DNA of 7,043 nucleotides from an uncultured Flavobacteriales bacterium (GCA_913052515.1 CAJXFJ010000079.1:1-7043), one strand, 5' to 3'. Positions 1 through 5,768 are shown, numbered from the stretch's first letter. Made by a program: numbers and translations. Notes: generated from the sequence alone by a model not told the origin.

Positions 1-1
1 T

Positions 2-304
2 TGCTATGATTGTCATTCCAATCAAGTGAACCATCCTTGGTATGCGAACTTAGCTCCCATTTCATGGTGGATACAGGATCATGTAGAACATGGTAGTAAA
101 CATTTAAACTTTTCGGAATGGGGAACTTATTCTGCCAAGAAAAAGGCCCATAAAATGGAAGAGTGTTTTGAAGAGTTTGAGGAAGACGAAATGCCCTTGC
201 CTTCTTATACTCTAATTCACCGAGGAGCTATTTTAGAGAAGAACGAAAAAGAAGCGGTTTTAAACTGGTTTAAAAGCATGGAGAAGAAATACAAAACCCC
301 TTAA
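2..304 (+). CDS. Haem-binding-domain (CXXCH) protein, 5' end outside the window
   Basis: An open frame runs in from the left edge; its last 100 codons are visible and end at TAA 302-304. The first residues are CYDCHSNQ, a CXXCH c-type haem attachment motif, followed by PWYANLAPISWW and further on by NFSEW and EMPLPSY. This order (CXXCH, W-Y-x-x-xAP-S-W, FSEW, MPLPSY, short helical end) is that of the small Bacteroidota haem-binding domain family (Pfam Haem_bd). In that family the two cysteines hold the haem, the histidine is one ligand, and the Met of EMPLPSY is a plausible second ligand. Such proteins are usually exported and about 130-160 residues long, so a signal peptide and short N-terminus are probably missing here. 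A GTG at 26 lies after the CXXCH motif and is not the start. The redox partner and role are unknown. The gene converges on the next one with only 2 bp between stops. Confidence 0.85.
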   Translation, partial: CYDCHSNQVNHPWYANLAPISWWIQDHVEHGSKHLNFSEWGTYSAKKKAHKMEECFEEFEEDEMPLPSYTLIHRGAILEKNEKEAVLNWFKSMEKKYKTP

Positions 305-324
305 GTCTATGGGTTCACTTTTTT
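295..324 (+). terminator. Possible weak hairpin terminator at the convergent junction
   Basis: AACCC at 295-299 can pair with GGGTT at 311-315 across an 11-nt loop that contains both stop codons. CACTTTTTT follows on the + strand. The stem has only 5 bp, so this is a weak candidate for ending the haem-protein transcript. It is the only hairpin seen at this junction. Confidence 0.25.
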
Positions 325-969
325 ACCTTCAAGTTTATTCTTCCAGTTTCTACTTGCCAATACAATCATAGGAGTACCAACAATAGTGGGCAGTAACCAC
401 ATTACCCAAACCGGTTCAATTTGAATGTTAACTAGTAAAAATGCAGTTGAGGTGGCTATAAAGGAACCTCCCATTCTGCTAATGTGATCATACAGCCATG
501 CATTTTTGACGAACTTTTTGCCTTTCATTTTTCTCAAATCTCCAAAGCTCATGGCAAATAGCATCATTCCAAAAACCAACAGCATTGGAACAGCTCCGGC
601 AAATCCAATTTTTAAGATGGCTTTTATACCTAAAAACAACATATAAGAAGCTACTAGAATTGATAATATGCTAGCAAACCAATCCAATGAGGTAGGTTTG
701 ATTTCTTTTTTGTAGCGTAAACATCTTTTTCCTGTATATGCCATGTAAAAGCTAAATACGGCAATGGTCTGAAGAAAAATATTTCCGCGATAAGCACCAA
801 CGATTAGGCCACTAACAATAACAATGAGCATGCTCCAAAAGTAAACTTGACCACTTTTAATGTGATTTTTGCCTCCCTTTTTGGTGAAAATTGCTACTAA
901 ACCTGACAGTAAGGCAAAACCGCCTGCTGTTGCATGAAGGATTAAAGTATAGTCGATTAGCTGTTCCAT
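307..969 (-). CDS. Polytopic membrane protein, DUF2306-like
   Basis: This 220-residue, very hydrophobic protein has about seven predicted membrane segments (roughly residues 8-28, 43-61, 64-80, 97-118, 124-142, 167-182 and 185-206) and a basic C-terminal tail. Conserved-looking features are His12 in the first segment (LHATAGGFALLSG), His36 in GGKNHIKSGQVYFW, and the loop WLYDHISRMGGSFIA (158-172). This pattern is seen in the uncharacterised DUF2306-type membrane proteins common in Bacteroidota. The membrane histidines suggest haem or metal binding, but nothing here proves it. The ATG at 969 lies inside the end of the upstream barrel gene, overlapping it by 13 nt (ATGGAACAGCTAA contains this start and that stop), so translation is probably coupled. 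No Shine-Dalgarno sequence is visible. The next Met is residue 48 and would remove the first membrane segment, so 969 is the likely start. Function is unknown. Confidence 0.75.
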   Translation of the reverse strand: MEQLIDYTLILHATAGGFALLSGLVAIFTKKGGKNHIKSGQVYFWSMLIVIVSGLIVGAYRGNIFLQTIAVFSFYMAYTGKRCLRYKKEIKPTSLDWFASILSILVASYMLFLGIKAILKIGFAGAVPMLLVFGMMLFAMSFGDLRKMKGKKFVKNAWLYDHISRMGGSFIATSTAFLLVNIQIEPVWVMWLLPTIVGTPMIVLASRNWKNKLEGKKVNP

Positions 970-2219
970 TTTTTGCTGAGCTTTTTGTTGGCTTTTATTC
1001 TTTCTGGATAAATGACCAATTGTATAAAGTTAAATTCTAGGTTTTTAGCAGTAAAGCTTAACCCTTTGTCTTTTAGCTTGTAGTCTGGGTTGTACCGCAA
1101 ATTGGTTCGTAGTATAATTGGGTCTGTTTCAGAAAAGCGGATATCCCAACCAAAAACTAACCCATATCCCACATTTGTTCTTTCTAAGTCAGTAATTTTT
1201 TGACCTCGATCATTTTCTTTTAAATGATAGTAATCGGCAGATATGTAAGGACCAATAAACGGAATGAAACCATGATAGTCACCAATAAATTTGAATGCCT
1301 CAAAGGCCAAAGAATGTCGATTTAGTTGGTAGGTGTAATCGTACGCTTCTTCCTTTTGAGTTAGCGGACGATAACTCATTCTAAACGCCAACTCTTGCTT
1401 GTGTAAGAAATAGGCTAATCCTAAATCAAGACTTACATTTCCTTCAATTTCGTCGTTTAAAAAGACATTTCTACTAGCGTGTTTTGTTTTTTCCAAAGGA
1501 ATTAAAGCAGTAACTCCAATTCCTATAGAGTAAGTGTTTAAATTGTTTGATTCAGCTAAATCTTCTTTAAGTTGCTGGTAATACCTTTTGTATCGATCTA
1601 AACTATAGGAGCGAGAAAAGTCAATAACGGTTTTATATGAAAGTGAAAATGAAAATGGGTCGACCTCTAAAGGGCGCAATTGGCTTCTATTTACCGAAGC
1701 ATAATAGCTTGATTGGGGAAAATAGCGCATGTTCAAACCGAAAACTTTGTTCTTTTTACTTCGGTAGCTAAGTCCACCTTCAAAAAACCATTGAGAGTTG
1801 CCATACAGAGCGCTTTTCTCATTGCGAATGCTCTTGGCATTAAAACCAACACCCGCAAACGGTCGCAAAGCATTGGATTTTAGCTTCCAGGGCAAGAAAC
1901 GAAAAGCGGTTAAAACTCCATTCGTTTGAAAAAAGTCTTTGGACCCATTGAGTTTGAAATCGTAAAATGGAATTGAAATGTAAAAATCGGCATGGCCCCA
2001 AAAGTGAGTACCACCAATTAAAAACCTTGGACTTAGTGTGCTTGGTGTTTTTGCTTGTTGAATAAAGTTGTTTTCAAACTTGTAAAAAGATCCATTTTGC
2101 GGATTGAGTTCAGCTTCAAATCCAAAATAGGTTTCTGCAAAACGATAACGGTCTCTTTCTTGAGCATGGATGCTTAAACTCAGAAGAAGCAATATGTAAA
2201 TGAGAACAATTTTATTCAT
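957..2219 (-). CDS. Predicted outer-membrane beta-barrel protein
   Basis: The product is 420 residues from the ATG at 2219. It begins with a clear signal peptide, MNKIVLIYILLLLSLSIHAQ, probably cut after HAQ. The rest is rich in short amphipathic strands with alternating aromatic residues and turns of N/D/G/K, for example SFSLSYKTVIDF (190-201) and LAFRMSYRPL (277-286). LRPFAGVGF (118-126) and FIPFIGPYIS (318-327) are strand pairs typical of Bacteroidota outer-membrane porin-like barrels. The two halves, about 22-202 and 228-405, are joined by a charged, helix-prone segment (205-225, SYSLDRYKRYYQQLKEDLAES), which could mean a duplicated barrel or a periplasmic hinge. An in-frame ATG at 2270 would add 17 residues before the signal peptide and is rejected. 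No catalytic motif was seen, and cargo or role is unknown. A 134-bp gap separates it from the upstream glycosyltransferase, so it may have its own promoter. Its end overlaps the next gene. Confidence 0.72.
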   Translation of the reverse strand: MNKIVLIYILLLLSLSIHAQERDRYRFAETYFGFEAELNPQNGSFYKFENNFIQQAKTPSTLSPRFLIGGTHFWGHADFYISIPFYDFKLNGSKDFFQTNGVLTAFRFLPWKLKSNALRPFAGVGFNAKSIRNEKSALYGNSQWFFEGGLSYRSKKNKVFGLNMRYFPQSSYYASVNRSQLRPLEVDPFSFSLSYKTVIDFSRSYSLDRYKRYYQQLKEDLAESNNLNTYSIGIGVTALIPLEKTKHASRNVFLNDEIEGNVSLDLGLAYFLHKQELAFRMSYRPLTQKEEAYDYTYQLNRHSLAFEAFKFIGDYHGFIPFIGPYISADYYHLKENDRGQKITDLERTNVGYGLVFGWDIRFSETDPIILRTNLRYNPDYKLKDKGLSFTAKNLEFNFIQLVIYPERIKANKKLSKKWNS

Positions 2220-2353
2220 GTCATTTGAATTGTTGACACAAAGAAAAAGGGTGTTCTCGCTTACTTCCAAAAAGCTTTGGTCGTTGGCAAGCTTTTGTGT
2301 TTAAATGCAAGCAAAATGCGACTTATCAAACAAAATAGTGACGAATGACAAGC
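2220..2353 (-). other. 134-bp spacer between glycosyltransferase and barrel genes
   Basis: This is the only sizeable gap in the leftward gene run. No coding frame was recognised. It contains an 8-bp inverted repeat (described separately). No exact TAnnTTTG element is found on the minus strand; the nearest is TTTCTTTG just upstream of the barrel start, one base off, so a promoter here is possible but unproven. Confidence 0.4.
2270..2296. repeat. 8-bp inverted repeat AAAAGCTT / AAGCTTTT
   Basis: AAAAGCTT at 2270-2277 is mirrored by AAGCTTTT at 2289-2296, with an 11-nt loop. The stem is perfect but AT-rich. On the minus strand it is followed only by TTGG, so it is not a convincing intrinsic terminator. 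It could be a regulator site, a weak attenuator or RNA-stability hairpin ahead of the barrel gene, or chance. Confidence 0.35.
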
Positions 2354-3757
2354 CTATTTATGCTGCTTTTGATAAAGATCGAGAGTTTTTAAAGGCTGCG
2401 ACAATCGCTTGAAATCTTCAGTTTCTGCCTTGTTATTTTTTGCTTTTAAAAGATAAGCTTGTGGTTCTGGACTAAGGCTAATTTTACCATATCGGTAGAA
2501 GTAGGCGTAATAAGACCATTCCCGAAAAAGCTCACTTCCAATTTGTATAGTTGCCTCTTGAGGTAAAGCCTGAATACACATTTTTATATCGGTCAGTTTG
2601 TCTTTGTCTCTAACATGTATTCCAAAAAAGTGGCTGTTTACTCCAATAGCTCCTATAAATAGTATAAGACTAAAGGGAAGAAGAAGTTTGGTGGAAAATA
2701 GACGGTATGACTTCTTGTCGAATATCAATTGTAATTGATTAATCAGAAACAAATTCGCAGCTAAGCAAAACAAACTAAAGGTTGGAATGATGTAAAAAGT
2801 ACTTTGTTTCATGCTGATCATAATGGGTAAAACTCCACTTAAACCACAAAGCACTAAAGGCCAAAAGTAGATAGATGTAAAATTCGCTTTCTTTTTTAAG
2901 CCATATTTTCGCACCGCCCAGCTAATTAAACAAAGGATTAGAATTAGGAGTATTTCTTCAAAAAATCGTCGGAGAATGTAAAACCGACTATCTACCGATT
3001 GCACATTTTTTAAACTCGCCAGCACTTGAATATTGAGATAGCTTTCCAAGGCATTCCATCCTTCAGGAATAAAAAGCCAGAGAATAAAAAAGGGTGTAAA
3101 CAGTCCTGCAAAAAGGAAGAGATAAATCCGTAAAACTGCTCTCCATTGCTGATTGATGATACCAAAAAAGAAAGGAAAACTTAAAGGGAATAAAGCTGTT
3201 GGGCCTTTGGTTAAAAAACCTGTGAAGAGAAACAAACCAGCAAAAAAACCAAAAGCAAATTGCTTGTTTTTAAAATATTGGATTTGAAGAATTACACTTG
3301 AGAGTAAAAAAATCATCGAAGTGTTTTCCAACAAATTGTTAGGTGCTCCCCAAATTATTTTGGGAATGCTAATCCATAAAAAAAGGCTTAGAATACCCCA
3401 TTTCAATTCTGATTTTTCTGCAATTAGTTTCCAAGTGTAAAGCATTAAAATAGCGGTGAATAAATAACACAAAAGGGAATACAAGCGTTCTACCCAAAAA
3501 TAGTCGCCAAATGCACTAAAGAAGAGGCTTTGTAGTCCAAATGCCAAAGGCGGATGATCGTAAAAATGCTCCCCTAGGGTTTGGGTAAAAGTAGGGTCCC
3601 AAAAAGTACCTATTCCTTCTGCCATGTTTCGAGCGATGGTGGCGTAATAAATGCCATCCATAAACATACCTTCTGAAAAAAGTTGGGGAGAAAGAATTAA
3701 CAAAAAGAAGGATAACCAACTTAAAAATTGCCAAATGGAATTACCAAAAATCTTCAT
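2354..3757 (-). CDS. GT-C membrane glycosyltransferase, ArnT/PMT-like
   Basis: The product is a 467-residue polytopic protein of the ArnT/PMT_2 type (GT-C fold). Such enzymes move a sugar from a polyprenyl-phosphate donor to a lipid or protein on the outer face of the inner membrane. After the first membrane segment (about 8-27) comes MFMDGIYYATIARNMAEG with Asp34, the acidic residue expected in the first periplasmic loop. Next are YDHPPL (66-71) and VERLYS (89-94), both hallmarks of the family. ENTSMIFLLSS (144-154), GFLTKGPTALFPL (180-192) and KQSTFYIIPTFSLF (317-330) match its later conserved segments. A small soluble tail of about 90 residues follows the last membrane helix. At 467 residues it is shorter than ArnT (about 550), so the C-terminal domain is reduced. 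The acceptor and sugar cannot be read from sequence. Its start lies 4 nt after the stop of the LytTR gene, which points to co-transcription and coupled translation. Confidence 0.85.
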   Translation of the reverse strand: MKIFGNSIWQFLSWLSFFLLILSPQLFSEGMFMDGIYYATIARNMAEGIGTFWDPTFTQTLGEHFYDHPPLAFGLQSLFFSAFGDYFWVERLYSLLCYLFTAILMLYTWKLIAEKSELKWGILSLFLWISIPKIIWGAPNNLLENTSMIFLLSSVILQIQYFKNKQFAFGFFAGLFLFTGFLTKGPTALFPLSFPFFFGIINQQWRAVLRIYLFLFAGLFTPFFILWLFIPEGWNALESYLNIQVLASLKNVQSVDSRFYILRRFFEEILLILILCLISWAVRKYGLKKKANFTSIYFWPLVLCGLSGVLPIMISMKQSTFYIIPTFSLFCLAANLFLINQLQLIFDKKSYRLFSTKLLLPFSLILFIGAIGVNSHFFGIHVRDKDKLTDIKMCIQALPQEATIQIGSELFREWSYYAYFYRYGKISLSPEPQAYLLKAKNNKAETEDFKRLSQPLKTLDLYQKQHK

Positions 3758-3761
3758 ACTT

Positions 3762-4616
3762 CTAAGCGAGTGCAGCTTTAATTTCTTTTACATAAGACCT
3801 TGAAACGGGCACCTTTATTTGGGAGTTGTTTTTTAAGCTTAAACTTAAACCTTGTGCATTTCCAGAAAAGCTTTCAACCTGATCTAAATTCACCAAGTAG
3901 CTTCTGTGGCAGCGTTTTAAGTTTTGGTATTTATGCAAACTATTTTCAACCTCACTTAAGGTGTTTCGAAGCACTTCTTTGGTGGTATTTTCAGTATTTC
4001 TAACATACACTTCAATGTAATTTTCTACCGCTTTTATGGCTAATAAATCGTTAATTTCTAGCTGTAATCCTTCCGATTTATTTTTAGAAGGAATGTCGAT
4101 TAATTCGTGATTAACCGCCTTATCGTGTATGTTTTCATTTAACTGCTTAGCTTCTTCTACTGCAGCCTTTAGTTTTCTATTGTAGTTTAAAATAGTAGCC
4201 AAACTTACTGGCAATAAACCAACGGCTAAGGTTACTCCTTGATAAAAAAGGAAAGCTTCGCTACTCAGCTTTAAGTAACCTAAAGCAACTGAATAAAGCA
4301 TGTTAGCTGTGCCAATGCAAAAAAACACAAAGGTGGTAAAGAAGATGTTACGACCTACGGTCCAGTTTTTTTCGCAGTACCAGTTAGGAACAATAAAACG
4401 AACTACCAAAACACAAGAAAGTAATACGAGAGTAGTCACCAAACCGTATCCTGCCAGCTGATAAATTTTATTGGCTGACTGATAATTAGAAAGACCAAAA
4501 GGTTGAAAAACGGCTAAAAAACCAAAAATAAATAGGCCATAAACAAATGCGCTTATGATTTCTTTTCGCCAGCTGATAACCAATGGATAGGGTTGTTTAA
4601 GTAGCTTAAACTTCAT
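3762..4616 (-). CDS. Membrane-anchored LytTR-family transcriptional regulator
   Basis: This is a 284-residue DNA-binding regulator. The N-terminal half has four membrane segments (about 20-40, 55-76, 90-113 and 122-144). A charged, coiled-coil-prone linker follows (146-166, NRKLKAAVEEAKQLNENIHDK), then a LytTR DNA-binding domain (about 184-283). Diagnostic LytTR features are LLAIKAVENYIEVYV (191-205), CHRSYLVNLDQVESF (236-250) and IKVPVSRSYV (267-276). There is no receiver domain, so it is not a classical AgrA/LytR response regulator: the sensory part, if any, must be the membrane domain or a partner. This architecture is common in Bacteroidota. No histidine kinase is visible in the window. 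It starts 24 nt after the stop of the S24 repressor gene and ends 4 nt before the glycosyltransferase, so it probably belongs to their operon and may control envelope genes. Confidence 0.9.
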   Translation of the reverse strand: MKFKLLKQPYPLVISWRKEIISAFVYGLFIFGFLAVFQPFGLSNYQSANKIYQLAGYGLVTTLVLLSCVLVVRFIVPNWYCEKNWTVGRNIFFTTFVFFCIGTANMLYSVALGYLKLSSEAFLFYQGVTLAVGLLPVSLATILNYNRKLKAAVEEAKQLNENIHDKAVNHELIDIPSKNKSEGLQLEINDLLAIKAVENYIEVYVRNTENTTKEVLRNTLSEVENSLHKYQNLKRCHRSYLVNLDQVESFSGNAQGLSLSLKNNSQIKVPVSRSYVKEIKAALA

Positions 4617-4640
4617 GCCTACGAAGATAGTGGAAAGCCC

Positions 4641-5420
4641 TTAATTTTTATCCTTCAAAGCATCTACTTCTGCTTTTAGTTGTAATAAAGCCTGTGAAAG
4701 TTTTCCCATGTCTTGATTTGGTTGGTTCTCTGGCAAATCAAAACTCAAATAGCCTTTAGCTTTCCAAATCTCCAGTAAGTCTTCTCCTTTTACTTCATAG
4801 GGTTGGTAAGCTGGATTGTCGGAGCGTAATTCTACGCACGCTTTTTCTGCTAATTGGTTGTACACTCTTTTATACACTATGCCTTCGCTTTGACTTAGTA
4901 CAATGCAGGCTTCTCCATCTTTTAATTGCGTCCAATCGCTTTGGTATTGCCCCAAAATATAACTTCCTGAAGGAATCGGTTCCATGCTATCTCCCTCAAT
5001 TTGAAACAAGCGATAAGTTCCTACACTTAATTCTTGCAAGGGCAGGTCAAAAGCGGGCAGTTGCTCTAAATATTCTGGGTCGGCATAGCCATTTAAATAA
5101 CCGGCTGCTGCTTTTGCAGGAATCAAGCTCACCTTCTCTTTTTCTTCAGCATCTACCAAAATGGGTAAAATACGCAGTTTTTGTCCGGTATAATCTGTTT
5201 GGTTTGCCGTTTCATTGCTTAAATCATGATTAACCAATTGATCTAAACTCAAGGCAAAAAAATCGGCAATGCGCTGCAAAGCTTGTAGTTTAGGTTCTGC
5301 TCTTCCTTCTTCGTAAGAGCCAAGCTGAGGTCGGTTTAATCCCATTTTTTGAGCCATTTCACTTTGGGTTAGCCCTTTGTTTTTACGCAAGACTTTTAGG
5401 TTTTCACTGAATTGACTCAT
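4641..5420 (-). CDS. XRE-family HTH repressor with S24 (LexA/CI-like) peptidase domain
   Basis: The product is 259 residues. Residues 4-62 form an XRE helix-turn-helix domain (LKVLRKNKGLTQSEMAQKMG, then NRPQLGSYEEGRAEPKLQAL). The C-terminal part is an S24 self-cleaving domain as in LexA, CI and UmuD. The candidate cleavage bond is Ala106-Gly107 in AKAAAGYLNGY. The catalytic Ser145 lies in EGDSMEPIPSGSYIL, and the general-base Lys184 in GIVYKRVYN. With all three present, the protein should be able to cut itself when RecA is activated, or by a similar signal. A short coiled-coil-like tail follows (238-257, DMGKLSQALLQLKAEVDALK). It lacks the winged-helix N-terminus of true LexA and is better called a CI-like repressor. 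The start ATG (5418-5420) touches a palindrome that is probably its own operator, so autoregulation is likely. It heads a leftward gene run and is divergent from a small DUF1883-like gene. Confidence 0.92.
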   Translation of the reverse strand: MSQFSENLKVLRKNKGLTQSEMAQKMGLNRPQLGSYEEGRAEPKLQALQRIADFFALSLDQLVNHDLSNETANQTDYTGQKLRILPILVDAEEKEKVSLIPAKAAAGYLNGYADPEYLEQLPAFDLPLQELSVGTYRLFQIEGDSMEPIPSGSYILGQYQSDWTQLKDGEACIVLSQSEGIVYKRVYNQLAEKACVELRSDNPAYQPYEVKGEDLLEIWKAKGYLSFDLPENQPNQDMGKLSQALLQLKAEVDALKDKN

Positions 5421-5439
5421 TTGCTAAAAAAATTAGTAA
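5421..5439. promoter_or_regulatory. Operator candidate O1 (abuts the repressor start codon)
   Basis: TTGCTAA (5421-5427) and TTAGTAA (5433-5439) form a dyad with a 5-bp A-rich spacer; the core is TGCTAA-N5-TTAGTA, 17 bp. It begins at the base immediately upstream of the repressor ATG, so bound protein would block the repressor leader. Half-site spacing equals that of O2 and O3. The length matches lambda CI operators, consistent with dimer binding by the neighbouring XRE/S24 protein (inference). Confidence 0.65.
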
Positions 5440-5456
5440 AACTAAAATAAATAGTA
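5440..5456. promoter_or_regulatory. Operator candidate O2 (weaker dyad at the promoter)
   Basis: AACTAA-N5-ATAGTA has the same 6-5-6 layout as O1 and O3 but deviates from TnCTAA-N5-TTAGnA at the outer left T and the first base of the right half. Its centre is 18 bp from O1. It touches the TATATTTG element of the rightward gene and covers a possible leftward -7 element (TATTTTAG, 5449-5442, one mismatch to TAnnTTTG). Occupancy would be expected to affect both directions. Confidence 0.45.
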
Positions 5457-5462
5457 TATTTG
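5455..5462 (+). promoter_or_regulatory. TAnnTTTG -7 promoter element of the DUF1883-like gene
   Basis: TATATTTG fits the Bacteroidota -7 consensus TAnnTTTG exactly. Transcription would start near 5467-5469, giving a leader of about 31 nt before the ATG at 5500. The -33 region (TTAG around 5433-5436) is only a partial match to TTG/TTTG and falls inside O1. The promoter is therefore boxed in by operator candidates. Confidence 0.55.
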
Positions 5463-5473
5463 GAGGGTAAAAT

Positions 5474-5479
5474 TACTAA
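5474..5479 (+). promoter_or_regulatory. Additional operator half-site TACTAA
   Basis: TACTAA is the same half-site as one arm of O1 but has no partner at the 5-bp spacing. It lies in the predicted leader of the DUF1883-like gene, 7 bp before the first half of O3. It may be a degenerate fourth site or assist cooperative binding. A single hexamer in AT-rich DNA could also be chance. Confidence 0.3.
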
Positions 5480-5480
5480 A

Positions 5481-5498
5481 TCCTAAAAATATTAGCAA
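5481..5498. promoter_or_regulatory. Operator candidate O3 (abuts the DUF1883-like start codon)
   Basis: TCCTAA-N5-TTAGCA (5481-5497) repeats the 6-5-6 dyad of O1, and its right arm extends to TTAGCAA, the mirror image of the TTGCTAA arm that opens O1. It ends one base before the ATG at 5500, downstream of the predicted transcription start, where a bound repressor would act as a roadblock. The whole intergenic region is thus flanked by mirrored TTGCTAA/TTAGCAA arms. Confidence 0.6.
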
Positions 5499-5499
5499 A

Positions 5500-5766
5500 A
5501 TGAACGGAATTCACCATAAAATCAGAGGCAGTTATCCGGGATTTATTGGCATAGAACTGCCCAATGAGTACCAAGTTATTTTACTCGATGAAGATAATTT
5601 TAATGCCTACAGACAAAATCAAAAATACAATGGGATTCAGCTTGAGGTTCGCGATCAATATTGCCATTTTGAGAAACCAATTGATGGTTCGTGGCATGTG
5701 GTTATAGAAGGAAAAAGTTGTGAATTAGTACCTCATAAAGTGCATATTATTTACAAAGCGGCTTAA
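5500..5766 (+). CDS. Small DUF1883-like protein
   Basis: This 88-residue soluble protein has no signal peptide or membrane segment. Its pattern VILLDEDNFNAYRQNQKYNG (26-45), a hydrophobic strand, KPIDGSWHVVIEG (59-71), then a closing strand KVHIIYK (80-86), resembles the DUF1883 family (Pfam PF08980). That family is a compact beta domain with a V-x-L-x-D-x-x-NF-x-x-Y segment and a P-x-x-G-x-W-x-V-V-x-(D/E) segment. The molecular function of DUF1883 is not established; I recall that some members are fused to TIR domains, which may hint at a recognition or defence-related role, but this copy stands alone. The leader is A-rich with no Shine-Dalgarno near the ATG (a GGAGGG at 5462-5467 is about 32 nt away). 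The gene is divergent from the S24 repressor, has a TAnnTTTG promoter and is flanked by operator candidates, so it is probably a repressor target. It ends 2 bp from the convergent kelch gene. Confidence 0.7.
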   Translation: MNGIHHKIRGSYPGFIGIELPNEYQVILLDEDNFNAYRQNQKYNGIQLEVRDQYCHFEKPIDGSWHVVIEGKSCELVPHKVHIIYKAA

Positions 5767-5768
5767 CC

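Noticed and set aside
26..28. GTG at 26 as start of the first gene
   Set aside because: The frame is open to the left edge and the CXXCH motif, which belongs to the domain, lies before this codon.
2220..2270. Upstream in-frame ATG at 2270 as start of the barrel gene
   Set aside because: It would place 17 polar residues before an otherwise perfect signal peptide that begins at the ATG at 2219.
3516..3734. 72-codon open frame on the minus strand
   Set aside because: It is fully inside the glycosyltransferase gene in another frame and its product resembles no family.
3800..4003. 67-codon open frame on the plus strand
   Set aside because: It is antisense to the well-supported LytTR DNA-binding domain and has no coding features of its own.
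5462..5467. GGAGGG as a Shine-Dalgarno sequence for the DUF1883-like gene
   Set aside because: It is about 32 nt before the ATG, too far to act, and other genes here have no such sequence; it lies next to the predicted transcription start.
5421..5499. Riboswitch or small RNA in the divergent region
   Set aside because: The region is very AT-rich with short dyads spaced for protein binding, and no stable RNA fold is evident.
4641..5766. Prophage remnant or immunity region
   Set aside because: The repressor and operators resemble a phage switch, but no integrase, cro/excisionase, structural gene or attachment site is visible, and the neighbours are ordinary chromosomal genes.
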